From Liolophura sinensis (lineage: Eukaryota; Mollusca; Polyplacophora; Chitonida; Chitonidae): DNA of 64,000 nt. The stretch covers positions 31,215,830-31,279,829 of the forward strand of contig NC_088301.1 of assembly GCF_032854445.1 (NCBI RefSeq), in the 5' to 3' direction. The first letter of the stretch is position 1, and the number at the start of each line of letters is the position of its first letter. The translations under genes were made by a program, and so were the position numbers. Below are positions 37,753-48,976 of this stretch, in pieces. The notes under the pieces are model-generated. The model did not search any database, had not been told where the DNA came from, and worked only from the letters and a program-made list of their open reading frames with translations.

Positions 37753-40700
37753 GCGTCTGCATTACCCTTTAAGCTTGTTGGTGGATCAACCGTATTTTGG
37801 CAGCTCTTACCTGCTCCACTCCTAGCCGTGTTCATCGGACACACATAGCGCCACTCATTGCGGATAGAATCGTAAGCTTCGACACTTCTAAGCCGATTAA
37901 CACCATCGTAGCCTCCCGCCGCGTACAGCATATGATTGATGACAGCCACGCCCACGCCAATACGCCGAGTGCGCATGGGCGCCACCAATGCCCACTCCTC
38001 TGTTTCCACGTCATACCTGGAGGGACAATCCAAAATAAAATCAGTATTTCTTATAGTCGTTAACTAAACGAAGAGGAAGGTACTGATACCTCGTTGTACC
38101 GGTATCCCTCGTTTTCTGAATGTTACCTCTACTAATCAATAACGTGGTATATACATGAATTGTCTTCCACCGGATATCGTCCAGCATTCTCATTACAGCG
38201 CATGTGCTGCTCTCTACGCTCGCTTTACACCATTGCCCCACCAGATTTGTTTCGCCTTTGGAACCTATCCGTTGGAGCCTATCCAACGCACATAGGCTTT
38301 TTTAGGCTATGGCCTCAGCACTGATGTCCTCGTATTCATTAATAAAATTGTTTCGGGTGTTTGTTAGAATCGTGTTGTGCATACTTTTTATAAAGAGAAT
38401 GTACATGCATGAAATACTTCCTGAGGCAAAAGTTGAGATAGTGTTTTTATGTTTCCTGACATCACTTCCTGCCTCATCACAATGACCCCAGTGACCTCGG
38501 CGATGTTCAAGATTTCTGTACAAAATTTGCTAGTGGGGGCAGTGATGTAAAGCGAACGCAGTGAGTGCTAAATGCGCTGTAAGGAGTATGGATAGAGGCG
38601 TTTTTTAATATAAAAGACTAGAGCGTACAGAGTAAAACCAGAGCAGGGACAACGGTGTAATAGCAGGCAAATGGTCAGACGTAACAGGTGACATACCACC
38701 TTTCGTGAATTACCTCTGTTATATAGGGTTTTATTGTAACTATTAACGTAAATGCTTTGATAGTAGCAAAGTCCACGCCCCCTGGCAACATTTCTTACGC
38801 AGACCTAGATTTTAAAGAAAAACGCAGTGATGTTAATTGCAATATATTAGGCGTCCCTGGTAATGAATTACCGTGATCAAAATATTGTATTGTCATCACA
38901 TTTAATATACAAACCCAATAAAACAATGCAGAGGGACTAGGCCTCGGGAATGCTTAGTGCACCAGCAGAATCCTGGTTTATGCCAGAACATAAAAGAGAA
39001 ATACTACTGTATACTAGGGTAAACGACTTACTAAATGAAATGTGCCGTCTTATTATACAAAACAACATCACGAATTAAGAATAGCGCATGGGTTATTAAT
39101 TGAGGAAAAATGAAAGTCCAGTAATTTAAGGGTGTTGGTTCTACCCTATACTATTGACCTGAGCGATCTGGTTTTTGGCGTACAAGGCTATAAAAAACAA
39201 TGTGGAATCAAAGTTCTTTTGCTGGTGTTTCTTTCAGACGTAGTTTTGGTTGTAATATCACTGGTGAAGGACTGAAAGGTCAGGTGAAATATATACCTGG
39301 CAAAACATGTACATCGAAAGGTCTACCAGCAACCTTCTGATGGTAGAAGATTTCCCCGGGCCCTATTCGTCTCTTCCCTCCCCCTCCGCCCCCCCCCCCC
39401 CCCCCCCAACCACCACCATATAATGCTAGGCGCAGTCATGTAAGTGAAATTGTTGAATACAGCGTAATCAGTTAAATAAATAAATCCTAAGTAACTTTAC
39501 CATCCTGTTATATTTGACCGTTTTGGAACATGAAATGTGTATTTGTAGCAGGCTGACCATATGGAACTATCAAATAATAAGCAACATTTGATAACGAAAG
39601 CAACATATACCTGTTTGAAGGGTACACAGATGTCAATAGCTTTACAAATATCTCAGGTTAAAGCCAGATAGAACTATTCATGACAAATGACCTGATTTCT
39701 CGAATAAAACCGTGTTCCTCTCTCTTTTGTCGCTTAGGTTCAACAATGTATATCACAGGCGCATGACTCGACAGAAGTCATTCATCTATAAACTGGTAAT
39801 GACAGGGACTGCAGGGAAAACGGTAATTTGCTGACGGTGCAGACAGGAAATCTTAGGTGTAAGCTTTCCTGTTTGCCACACTTGACTGCTCATTGCTCAT
39901 ACACTTCCTAAATTAAGAGTATAAGCAAATACATATGAGCCTAGACTTGTCAGTCTCACAGAACCAGCCAATCAGTGTTGATTACGTTACGGTAACGTTT
40001 GATTTTTTTTCTCAGTGCAATGAATGAGCCAGATCCTCATTCCTTAATGATTTTCACGTGTAACTATAAACAAATAACTAAATTTTACTGTCTCTTCATA
40101 TATCTGACTCGCATATTGAGACGTGACCTGTGTTTTGAAATATTCGAAGGCATAAAGTCAAAGGTCAAAGTTCCAACTAGTTCTTGACCAATAACACGAT
40201 GTATTTGATTTGCTCCTGCTGTAATTGAAACTATAGGTCAATGTAATTTAAAGACAATATGGCAACATTGGACAGGAAGCCTGGAAACAGTAGTGTTATG
40301 GAGGGCATGTTGGTTTGAAATATTTCAGCTGAAAGGAGTGTTACCTGCTGGATATTAATGTATATTTTCCCATTTCTAAGGCAATACCTCGCGTCATTTA
40401 AATACAAAATCTAACGTCTGGACCAGCTGAGACTATTGTGACCACAGTGCTTAGCTCCCAGGGCCCAATAGTTCATTAATGGGTTAAGACCTAATACCAC
40501 ATTTAACTTTAAACCAAGTCTTCAGTTTTTTACTTAGCCTAAAAAACTGTGTAATTATATTAAATAGGAGCTAAAACTGCTGCTGTTATAGTCTGACCTT
40601 GGAGAACTGCATTGACTGCTGAGTTTGGCTAAAAATTTAAATATAAAATATGACTTTATACCGCGCAGTTGTTCAAAAGTGTATTAGCTAATACTCTTCT

Positions 40701-43700
40701 GGTATTAAGTCAGATTTTATAATTAAGATTTTGGTCAACTTCTGCAACTAATACAGTTGGCCAAAATCTAGTATAACATGAAATTATTTTTTGGCTAAGT
40801 ACAAAATTGAAGACTTGGTTTAAAGTTAAATCTGGTACCAAGTCTTCAAACAGTTTCGAACAACCGGGCCCAGGGCGGTTTGGCTTGTGTTTTGGTAGCC
40901 ATCACATTTTTGGTGGTCATCATGTTTTTGCTTGCCATCGAGTAGGAGGTGTTTTAGAAAGTGCATAACTGCAGAAAGCGGCCGGTGTCGAAATGATTCC
41001 AGCATGTCAAGGGTCCGATAACCGCAGAAAGCGGCCGGAGTCGAGAGGATTCCGGTATGTAAAGGGTTCGGTAACAGCAGAAAGCGGCTGGTGTCGAGAG
41101 GATTCCGGTATGTCGAGGGTCCGGTAACTGCAGAAAGCGTCCGGTGTTGAGAGGGTTCCGGTATGTCAAGTGTCCGGTAACTGCAGAAAGCGGCCGGAGT
41201 CGAGAGGATTCCGGGATGTCAAGTGTCCGGTAACTGCAGAAAGCGGCCGGTGTCGAGAGGATTTCGGGATGTCAAGTGTCCGGTAACTGCAGAAAGCGGC
41301 CGGTGTCGAGAGGATTCCGGGATGTCAAGTGTCCGGTAACTGCAGAAAGCGGCCGGTGTCGAGAGGATTCCAGCATGTCAAGGGTCCGGTAACTGCCGAA
41401 AGCGCCCGGTGTCGAGAGGATTCCGGTATGTCAAGTGTCCGGTAACTGCAGAAAGCGGCCGGTGTCGAGAGGATTCCGGTATGTCAAGTGTCAGGTAACT
41501 GCAGAAAGCGTCCGTTGTAAAGAGGATTCCGGTATGTCAAGTGTCCGGTAACTGCAGAAAGCGCCCGGTGTCGAGAGGATTCCGGTATGTCAAATGTCCG
41601 GTAACTGCAGTAAGCGACCGGTGTCAATGATATGTTTCATTCCACATGGATTAAACAGAAGCCGAAAGTTGTTCGTTGAAAGCTGGACTAAGCAGACAAA
41701 AATGCGGTAACAGCAAAAAACAGAAAACCAAAAAGAAAACGAGAAGGACTATTAACTGTCGCCTTCCACTAGCACAATAGCATATGGTTGGTTAAGTTTA
41801 TTTATTTATTTATTTATTTATTTGATTGGTGTTTTACGCCGTACTGAAGAATATTTCACTTATACGACGGCGGCCAGCATTATGGTGGGAGGAAACCGGG
41901 CAGAGCCCGGGGGAATGGTTAGTTAGGTGATGACTAATAGAAACTGTGTATATAAATAAATATAAATAAGATCTCTTTTTTATTATGTTCTTGAACTGCA
42001 AAAATATGTTAAGTGGAAATATTTTCTTTTGGTTTTTTAGGCCCAAATTTCAAATAACAATCTTTTGGTATTTTCAGAGCCCACAAATTTGTATGAACCG
42101 CTTTCAAAAGGTTGTTTATGTAAATAAGACCTAAGATCCTTTTACGTAACAGGGAAAAATACACAGTTGCACATTCAGTTATACAGCTGCCGAAAGTATT
42201 GTTTGAAACAACGGAGTAAACCTTGAATCTTACGCTCGTCTAGAAAATAAGTTTTAATTAAAGTGACCATAAAATAAGCACACAAATTTGACGAAACCCT
42301 ATATTCCAAAGAAGTTTTCTGGAGGTGCTCTAAAATGTTGAGATAATTCTATTAACAGTGTAAATGGCCAACGATCTTTACTACATAGCCACTCATTTAA
42401 TTTACATAGCAATGCTAGTCATCTAGAGAGACATCACGTCACTCAGGAGCTCTCCTGTACAATCGCTACTAAACGACGTCGAGGAAAATAGAAAAACACC
42501 AAGCTAAAGAATTTGAGCTCTGCTCTGTTTTCAAACACCGAAGTTACTTTGAATTTGGTTGTTCGTGAATTTTTGAAGTTACAATCGCTATTGTAGTAGC
42601 CATATTTGACTCGTACATAGAGGTGGCCTGTGTATTGCATTTCTTTGCAAACCGGGTTGAAAAGTACTAACAGTGTAGCTAAGGCAAGTGTTATATGTAC
42701 AACACGGTCAACCGGGTTAATTCAAATTTTTGATTTGAATCTAAGTTGTGCTTATAATCCCTTCGTCCAAGTGGGTATCGATTGTAAAGTAAGGCTACGA
42801 TCGAGATCTTAGCTATTTACAATCAACTGAAGCTTACGACCCCTTTGTGCAAACGGCCCCAGATACGTGACGTGACGTCGCAGCCAATGCCTTTGATCAG
42901 CCATGCAATCCCCTAAGGGCTTCAACAACATGGCTAATGAGAGCAAATTGTCCTTCAATGTCATTTAAGCAATCTTGTATTCATATTCTCGGCTATCATA
43001 CTTTATAGGCTTATAAATATTTTTCTGTGGTGCCTTTCGTTTACTACTTTTTTCTGAGTACATACAGTTGTAAATATTATGTTCACTTCAATTCATTCAT
43101 TGGTTAGAAAAAACACTAAAAACTGTCTCTGAAAATATGTTCACTTATTTTCATTATTCCCCCCGCCCCCCACCCCCAATCAGTTGCAATCAAATGTTAG
43201 AATCATGAAGTGGGCTTTATGCAGATCATACTACTAGTGACAAGGTACGTGTATTCTGACGTCATATCACATTTTCTCTGTTTATATTCACCTTGAGGCG
43301 AACTTTTTGAAAACATTATTTTAGTAACCTTTACTAGTATACTAGGCCTACATTAGAATTGAAAAATTTGAATGCATTAAGTCTCCTGGAAAAAAATCTA
43401 AAAAAATGTTATTTATTTTATTTTTTAATTTTCATCCATTTTAAGGAAAGGCGTGTTCTTGCAAAGTATGTTCTTGGTTTTAAAATCAACCTCTCTGTTA
43501 GATTAAGGACTATATTCATACCTGTTTGTAAATATGATTATGTGTTTTGTCTTCAATTGATGGCCATCTCATTTGGATAATAGTTGGAGACAGCAGCATT
43601 GCTCTGCGTATTGCAAAAGTATGCCATGTGTGAACAATAGAAAATTTCAGATAATTCCATCATATATCAAATAATGTGATTTTGTAAGCGTTTGAGAGAT

Positions 43701-45832
43701 ATATAATCACGTGACTATACGAAGTTGAAAAAAAAAAAAGAAATTTCCGTCTCCATTTCGAAGTGAATATTAACCTGACTTATATTGACTCGTACATTGA
43801 CACATACGGTAATAAACTGTATAACTTTTCTGAGCTGTCAGTCTGTTAGCGCGCTAGCGCAGCGTAATGACCCAGGAGTCTCTCACCAATGCGGTCGCTG
43901 TGAATTCAAGTCCAGCTCATGCTGGCTTCCTCTCCGGCCGTATGTGGGAAGGCCTGTCAGCAACCTGCGAATGGTCGTGGGTTTCCTTAAGTACAGCGTA
44001 AAACACCAAAAACACCATCAAATAAATAACTAAATTTCTGAGTTGTTTTGGATATTCTGGCGTGTACATGAAGAAAGCATTACCTCACACTCATTACCTG
44101 AGAGAGAATTATATATTTTCAAAAATGACCATTCATTAGTTTCAGTTTTTTCAGTTCTTTAAAATCGCTGAAAATCTAATCGTATTTATGTATCAAAACG
44201 CCACATCAGGATCCCGCTCCAAAATGCAACAGCAAGTTAAGTTGACTGTAACTACCATTGCAACACATGTCCACGTTGCAACGGTAGTTACATTCAACTT
44301 AGCGTACGATCGTGCTGTGCATCTGGGTCATTGTTTTGTTAACTGTGTCTTGTTAACTGTGTCGACAGAATGTCATTTAAATCGTCCGTGATTCATATAA
44401 GTTTTTAAGAAGAACTACACGTGCAATCAAAGGGAATACTCTGTAAAGTAAATGTCTAAAACGGATCTAGTTGGATTTCAGGACGTGACATGTCGTCTGC
44501 AGCAAAACTAAAATGATTTAGGTGACAAAATGGGTTCCGAGTCAGACAAATGTGGCTAGGTTATATTTATATACTGGGCGAATGCAAACCTTACCGTTCA
44601 ACGGAATTGTGGTACGTGGCCCCATTTGATCCGCCAACAGCATATATCATCCAATCTATGACGCCCACCCCGACCCTGCCGCGTGGGACAGACATGGGCG
44701 GGGCCATGTGCCAGGAGTTCGTGGGCAAATCGTAGTAATCTAGACTGGCACAATCTTCATTACCGTGTTTGTCAGTTCGGCGGCCACCCACGGCAAAGAA
44801 ACGGCCATACACTACACACAGCCCCAGACCGCTACGGGCCACGGGGATGTCGCTCAAGCTCCTCCATTCTCGACTCTTGGGGTAAAAACTTTCAAATGTA
44901 TTGAGCGACCGTCTGAAGTAGCCCCCTGCCACATAGATAATGGAAGGGGTGCACGATTTGCGCGGTTTAACAAGAAATCTAGTGGGTCTAACCGTGCTTA
45001 GCTCGCTGAGCACTCGCTTCACATACTCAGCAACCTTTTTATTTGATTGCAAAAGTTTGCAGTGCTTAATTTTGTCATCGATGTACTTTGGCGGTAAATA
45101 GTGGCATCTTACGGCTTGTAATAAGTTTAACATGTAATCAAGGCGAGTGTTTTGATCGTGGTACACCCATCGACAGACAGAGTCATACACTGCGGACTCG
45201 CATTGCACATTGAGAGCGTCACATTCTATAATCCGCCGCAGTTGTTCCGCAGTCAATTTGAGAAAATCCTCACTTTCGGCAACCTCGGCAAAATGCTGAT
45301 AAATGTGGTCCATTGCTTTCTTCTGAAGATCCGTACAACCGAATTCTCCAGCAAAATCAGCAATCTCTATGGCATTGTTTGGATCAAGCTGACGCTCTAA
45401 AAACGCACAACACGACTCAATAACAGAATTCATCCCAAGCATGACGGCTCCTGGTAAAAGATGCTGAACATTTCGTCTGTTGATGGAAATTTCCGAGGTA
45501 TATGCGAAGTCGACTAAAACTCCCAGCGTACACGGCAGTATACTGACCATCTTCACGCTGTTCATTCTTTCTTCCTTCATACCACTTGTGAACATTCCCT
45601 GGAAGTAAGGACTTGCTGCTGCCAGAACTATTTTGTGCGCGTAAATTTCATCCTCTCCAACTCGCAGTGTAATATCACAGAGTTTCTTGCCGACGCGTAA
45701 CGTGTGCATGACGTCTAAGATCTGTTTTGAATGCTTGGTAATAGCAAAGTGCATAGTTTCCTCGGCGTACCTGCCACTCCTGGATCCGAGGGAATTAGAC
45801 CGCGTTGTTCCGCCACTTCCCTGAGAGGACAT
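33331..45832 (-). CDS. KEAP1: KEAP1 orthologue, whole gene (4 coding exons)
   Basis: Substrate adaptor of a CUL3 E3 ubiquitin ligase that holds down NRF2/CncC-type transcription factors in the cytoplasm and releases them when its cysteines react with electrophiles. The four exons join to 1755 nt, 584 residues (human 624). In order: short Ser/Gly-rich N-terminus, BTB about residues 38-150, BACK about 155-260, six Kelch blades about 298-584. Residues matching the human NRF2-binding surface are largely kept: Y334, S363, R380, R415, R483, S508, Q530, S555, F577 and S602; N382 is Thr, Y525 and Y572 are Phe. Sensor cysteines equivalent to C273 (residue 243), C288 (258) and C613 (584, the last residue) are kept; C151 is Asn121, and C226 and C297 are replaced. 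Introns are about 6.6, 2.3 and 1.8 kb. The closest alternative would be another KLHL protein, but the Kelch domain follows KEAP1 through to its C-terminal EPC. Confidence 0.95.
34366..34640 (+). mobile_element. SINE family C, plus-strand copy
   Basis: Head TAGAGCGTCTGCCTCGAAGT, body with CACAAGAAGACACAGTATA, tail TTGTTAAGTACGACGTAAAA and ACAT repeats. In KEAP1 intron 3. Confidence 0.7.
35295..35471 (-). CDS. KEAP1: KEAP1 coding exon 3: Kelch blades 4-5
   Basis: 177 nt; TTTGCAG acceptor, GTAAAT donor, phase 1 at both ends. Encodes [34 protein letters not shown] and [20 protein letters not shown]. The Gln of DSQ matches human Q530 and the Ser of RSALG matches S555; human Y525 is Phe here. Human KEAP1 has Cys residues in the strand that here reads VVALNSLVY. 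Confidence 0.93.
36081..36514. repeat. 66-bp minisatellite with alternating A/B units
   Basis: Six full units and one partial. All share GGTGACGTATCTCTTCATTA and CCATGGAAGTTACTTGAGTA; the last third alternates between GCCAAGCTAATTGG and GTCAGGGGCATTTGTTAT, so the higher-order period is 132 bp. The unit is a multiple of three, which keeps open frames on both strands; it is in KEAP1 intron 2 and not exonic. Confidence 0.95.
36994..37556 (+). mobile_element. SINE family B, split by a family A SINE
   Basis: Head GGCCTCCGTGGCTCAGTTGG with box B-like AGTTCAAGTCC, interrupted at 37118/37481, resuming with the AGCAATCTGCGGATGGTCG segment and a short tail. Part of the usual tail middle is deleted. 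Confidence 0.75.
37119..37480 (-). mobile_element. SINE family A inserted into a family B SINE
   Basis: Full-length minus-strand copy closely similar to the one at 2578. It splits a family B SINE (36994-37118 and 37481-37556) and is flanked by a duplicated CCGTACACGGAAG / CCGTACACGGGAAG, one base different. It lies in KEAP1 intron 2. Confidence 0.85.
37691..37746. repeat. TA microsatellite in KEAP1 intron 2
   Basis: About 28 TA units, 65 bases beyond the donor of exon 2. Confidence 0.95.
37811..38016 (-). CDS. KEAP1: KEAP1 coding exon 2: central Kelch blades
   Basis: 206 nt between a CCTCCAG acceptor and a GTAAGA donor. It completes Arg413 and encodes [33 protein letters not shown] and MNTARSGAG. 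The Arg of VNR matches human R483 and the Ser of RSG matches S508. A long TA dinucleotide run lies about 65 bases inside the following intron. Confidence 0.94.
39300..39487 (+). mobile_element. SINE family B relic with C-rich insertion
   Basis: Segments CCAGCAACCTTCTGATGG and TAAGTGAAATTGTTGAATAC flank a run of about 21 C. In KEAP1 intron 1. Confidence 0.5.
40461..40871. mobile_element. MITE with long inverted arms (about 90 bp each)
   Basis: Outer ends GGGCCCAATAGTTC and, reversed, GGGCCCGGTTGTTC; arms share ATTTAACTTTAAACCAAGTC and ACTTAGCC. A second, inner inverted repeat (AGATTTTGG / CCAAAATCT) is in the centre. In KEAP1 intron 1. Confidence 0.65.
40966..41630. repeat. 53-bp GC-rich minisatellite, about 12.5 copies
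   Basis: Unit built on GGTAACTGCAGAAAGCGG, CCGGTGTCGAGAGGATTCC and GGTATGTCAAGTGTCC. CpG-rich against AT-rich flanks. In KEAP1 intron 1. Confidence 0.95.
41797..41915 (-). mobile_element. SINE family B, 3' half
   Basis: Tail and body up to GGGCTCTGCCCGG, truncated at the 5' side. ATTT tail repeats. In KEAP1 intron 1. Confidence 0.65.
43840..44034 (+). mobile_element. SINE family B, internally deleted
   Basis: Good head and body (GTTAGCGCGCTAGCGCAGCG, CCAATGCGGTCGCTGTGA), then a jump from GGTCGTGGGTTTCC straight to AGTACAGCGTAAAACACC. In KEAP1 intron 1. Confidence 0.65.
44238..44301. repeat. Near-perfect hairpin in KEAP1 intron 1
   Basis: 27-bp arms (TAAGTTGACTGTAACTACC then ATTGCAAC, and its complement) with two mismatches around a 10-base loop ACATGTCCAC. 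Likely the core of a small foldback element. Confidence 0.6.
44595..45832 (-). CDS. KEAP1: KEAP1 coding exon 1: BTB, BACK, first Kelch blades
   Basis: Encodes residues 1-412 and two bases of codon 413. ATG at 45832-45830 begins [11 protein letters not shown] (CUL3 binding, dimerisation) is recognised by LCDITLRVG and [17 protein letters not shown] follows with [19 protein letters not shown]. The first Kelch blades show [10 protein letters not shown] and [10 protein letters not shown]. It ends in GAACG followed by GTAAGG, phase 2. Upstream, a pyrimidine-rich stretch ending TGTAG at about 45884 could be an acceptor, so part of the 5' UTR may lie in a separate noncoding exon. Confidence 0.95.
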
Positions 45833-45922
45833 CCTGAAGACTGATGTGCTGCAAGAGCTACCAGCGCCCCGAATTCACCTACAATCATCAACAACAATCT
45901 TCTGTCACTGGTGGAATAAACA

Positions 45923-46036
45923 GGGCCCAGTTTCACAAAGCGGCGTACGACATTTTTTTTATAGTACATTTGTCGTACCCATTGTCCTATATGTGCGATT
46001 ATCGTACATGTACGACACAATTGTAAAACTGGGCCC
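45923..46036. mobile_element. Short foldback MITE upstream of KEAP1
   Basis: 114 bp with arms GGGCCCAGTTTCACAAAG and, reversed, GGGCCCAGTTTTACAATTG, and inner GTCGTAC repeats. The near end is 91 bases upstream of the KEAP1 ATG, in the promoter, 5' UTR or first intron. Confidence 0.65.
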
Positions 46037-46439
46037 AAGTCCATGTGCGATCCAAATTTGCATAAAATGACACAATGGTATATTAAAACAGGCAGGCCTG
46101 TGCCTTGATATGATCTTAATGTTGTTGAATGTTAAATGTGATGACAACACCGACCAGGGATGTCTAATAAATTGCAGTTAACATCACCACCTTTTTGAAA
46201 GCTAATTCTGCTTAAGCCATGTGCTAGGGGGCGTGTACTTTGCGACTATTTATGCGTTTACAAAGACATTTAGAATAATACCCCGACTGAATTTAAACAA
46301 ACAAGAGGCTGTGTTTCACAGGTTACTTGTGACCATTTGCCAGCTATCACACTGTCGTCGCTGTTCTAGTTTTACTCTATGTGCTGTAAGTCTTTTATGA
46401 TATTCTGCTTCCCTGGAAATCTTGGCTGAATTTTTACAA

Positions 46440-46586
46440 TTATACGAAGGATGCCTTAGGAACAACCAGAGAGGAGGCCAGGATGAACTGGACTTGAGCT
46501 CACAACGAGCGCAATGGTCCGAGGGTCTGGAGATATCATGTTGTGTTAACACGCTAATCACTCGGCCACGGCGGCTCCCAAAACAC
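46440..46586 (-). mobile_element. SINE family B relic (head part)
   Basis: Minus strand GGAGCCGCCGTGGCCGAGTG head and TGAGCTCAAGTCCAGTTCAT; tail missing. Confidence 0.55.
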
Positions 46587-46656
46587 TTTTAAACTGGAAT
46601 AGCTTTTTAACTGGCATTATCCTGGGCTCTGGGTCGAAGCAAGAAGGACAATCACT

Positions 46657-46880
46657 AATTTATTCATTTATTTGATTAGTGTTTTATGCCGTACTCGAGA
46701 ATGTATCACTAACACGCCGGTTGCCAGCATTATGGTGGGAGGAAACCGGGCAGAAGCTGAGGGAAACCCAAACCATCCACGGGTTGCTCGAAACCCTCAC
46801 CATGTAAGATTGGAGAGGAAGCTAAGATGAGCTGCACTTGAACTCACAGCAACTGCATTAGTGGGAGGTAGCTTTGAGGG
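46657..46880 (-). mobile_element. SINE family B, diverged
   Basis: Tail ATTCATTTATTTGATTAGTG and body TATGGTGGGAGGAAACCGGG on the plus strand; head worn. Confidence 0.6.
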
Positions 46881-46889
46881 GGCTTTGAG

Positions 46890-48110
46890 TCGAGTGGTCC
46901 ATCACTAAATCCTCACCGATAAGAAAGCTTGTGTGATACTGTGGGGATCGGCGTTATGTCAGTAACTTTATCTACTTTATCTATTTAACTTTATGTACTA
47001 GACGAACTTCGGTCGGTTCCCACAGCGGTTTCCTCCAACTATAAATATCACTATTGTTGTATCAGTATAATATTCATGACTATGTGGTACAACCTCTGTC
47101 AAGTGCATAATAAATTGTACAACTTAACGCAAGGTTTAAACTAAACTTAACGGAGTTTGGTTATCCCTTGGTAATGCCAGCGCTCTCGCTGTTAAGCTGT
47201 TCTAAGAAATATATGTTTTGCCACAAGAAAAGTGGGATTGTTTTCTTCCTTTCATGAGGAAGATGCAAGGTGACACAAATATATAGTCATGTAACAAGAA
47301 TAGCTGATATGTTTAGTTCCTTTCATTAGAAATATATAAGGTGGCACAAATATATGATCTTGTGACAAGTACGGTGGATATGTTTCCTTCCTTTCATTAG
47401 TTACATATATAGTGACGCTAATACATGACATAGATATGGACATCAATGCGGACCGTCTAAACTTCAGTCTGTATACTTAGGCAATATACAACTACAAGAA
47501 CGCGGTTGTTGATCAAGGGGCTGTTTCTCAAGTGGTCATAACGTTAGGCCGGTCGCATGTACCAAAGTGGCGTATGTCGCCAATACCCGACGTCTTCAGG
47601 TTTTTACTGCATATACGACTGTTCATTTAAAATTACTGATAGTCAAATCACTGATATTCGAAGTACATGTCAGGCAAAATATACAGCCTTGATTAAACGT
47701 GTAGGGGTGCATTTAAATGACAGAGAGTTTCGTCTGACAAGTGCTCCGGGACAAAATCGCTGCCCCAAAGTCCGGCATTTAACTCTACAGAAAGACCAAG
47801 ACATCTTGCAACACTGATCGAGTAGACACCAACAATAGACGTGACACGTCATATATTCTGAAGTAGACTATTTGTTTTATAAGTCTTATTCTGTTCGACT
47901 ATACCAAGACATTTAATCGTTTCATTCCAGACAGTATTGTGGAGTTATTAGGTCCTTACGAACAATGGAACTGGGCCTGTACAGAGATTTAAAGGCGTAT
48001 ATACCTATTGACGCAGGCTAATTGGAATATGCTGGAAATATGCCGCGAGAACCGGATATATGTGTGTATATTATAACACAAACCAGGTGTTTTCCCATTA
48101 ACACCATTAC
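46890..48110. other. No gene seen
   Basis: Upstream side of KEAP1. A loose repeat of about 66 bp with CCTTTCATTAG and ATATATAGTGAC-like segments lies at 47240-47420; otherwise nothing recognisable. Confidence 0.5.
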
Positions 48111-48124
48111 ATTATTCCAATACC

Positions 48125-48252
48125 ACTGAGCGTCACTGCACTTCAGATATGCAGGTACACAGGTGGTTTTCTTCCACCATAATGCTACATGGTCGATGTT
48201 GAATAAGTGAAATATTCTTGAGTACGGCGTTAAACTCAAATAAATAAGTAAA
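48125..48252 (+). mobile_element. SINE family B, tail fragment
   Basis: TAAGTGAAATATTCTTGAGT, ACGGCGTTAAACTC and AAATAAGTAAAT. Confidence 0.55.
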
Positions 48253-48976
48253 TATGGGTGTTATCTAACAAATGAAGGCCACCATGTTCTACATCAAATG
48301 ATAATGCATCTCATTCGATATTTATATTTTGTATGGTGTACTTATGGTTATATCATCAAGGGGTGTTTCGCTGGCGCATTTAAAAAAAGTGTTCACTGGC
48401 CTAGCTGTAGAGATCGGTACATGGCCAAAGAGGTCGCCTGCTCGAATATAGCTCTCGCTAGCATGGTGGGGGCTTTAACTCAAGCGTATTTGTCAGATAC
48501 AGTTGAAGGGCTATTGTGTACAGCGGGTTTTTCTACATAAAGCAGAAGTTTTCTTCATGAAGTATAAACTTCATCACCGTTATATACGCCACAAATTTTT
48601 AAAAACGTTAGAACACGTTAAAACGTTAAAAGCAACAAAATAAATATAGATTATTAAGGAATCTCTTTTGCGGTTAGTTCTATATCGATTGTTGATATGA
48701 AAAACCGAAATAATTGACTATAATTTAATGATGGTTTTTTTTCAAATATTTTGTGATTGGGCAGTTTCAGGTCACGCACCCACTAAAAGTGGCTGGTTAA
48801 CAAAACAGCGGCGCTGTACATGCCTGATGGTGTAACTGTATATAATGGTCAACGGAGCTTGGCCAAGCGCCAGGCCGGAGGAGGTAGCACGACACACTAA
48901 CCTTTGTCAAAACACCTAACCATTGAACATTATGAACCCGCAGGTGAACAGTCTTATTGTGCTCGACAGGTCACAT

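Noticed and set aside
40966-41630. CRISPR-like direct repeats
   Set aside because: Contiguous 53-bp tandem units with no spacers.
44591-45832. Alternative reading as another Kelch-like (KLHL) protein
   Set aside because: The full series of Kelch motifs, the RCH and HCK cysteines and the EPC end match KEAP1 specifically.
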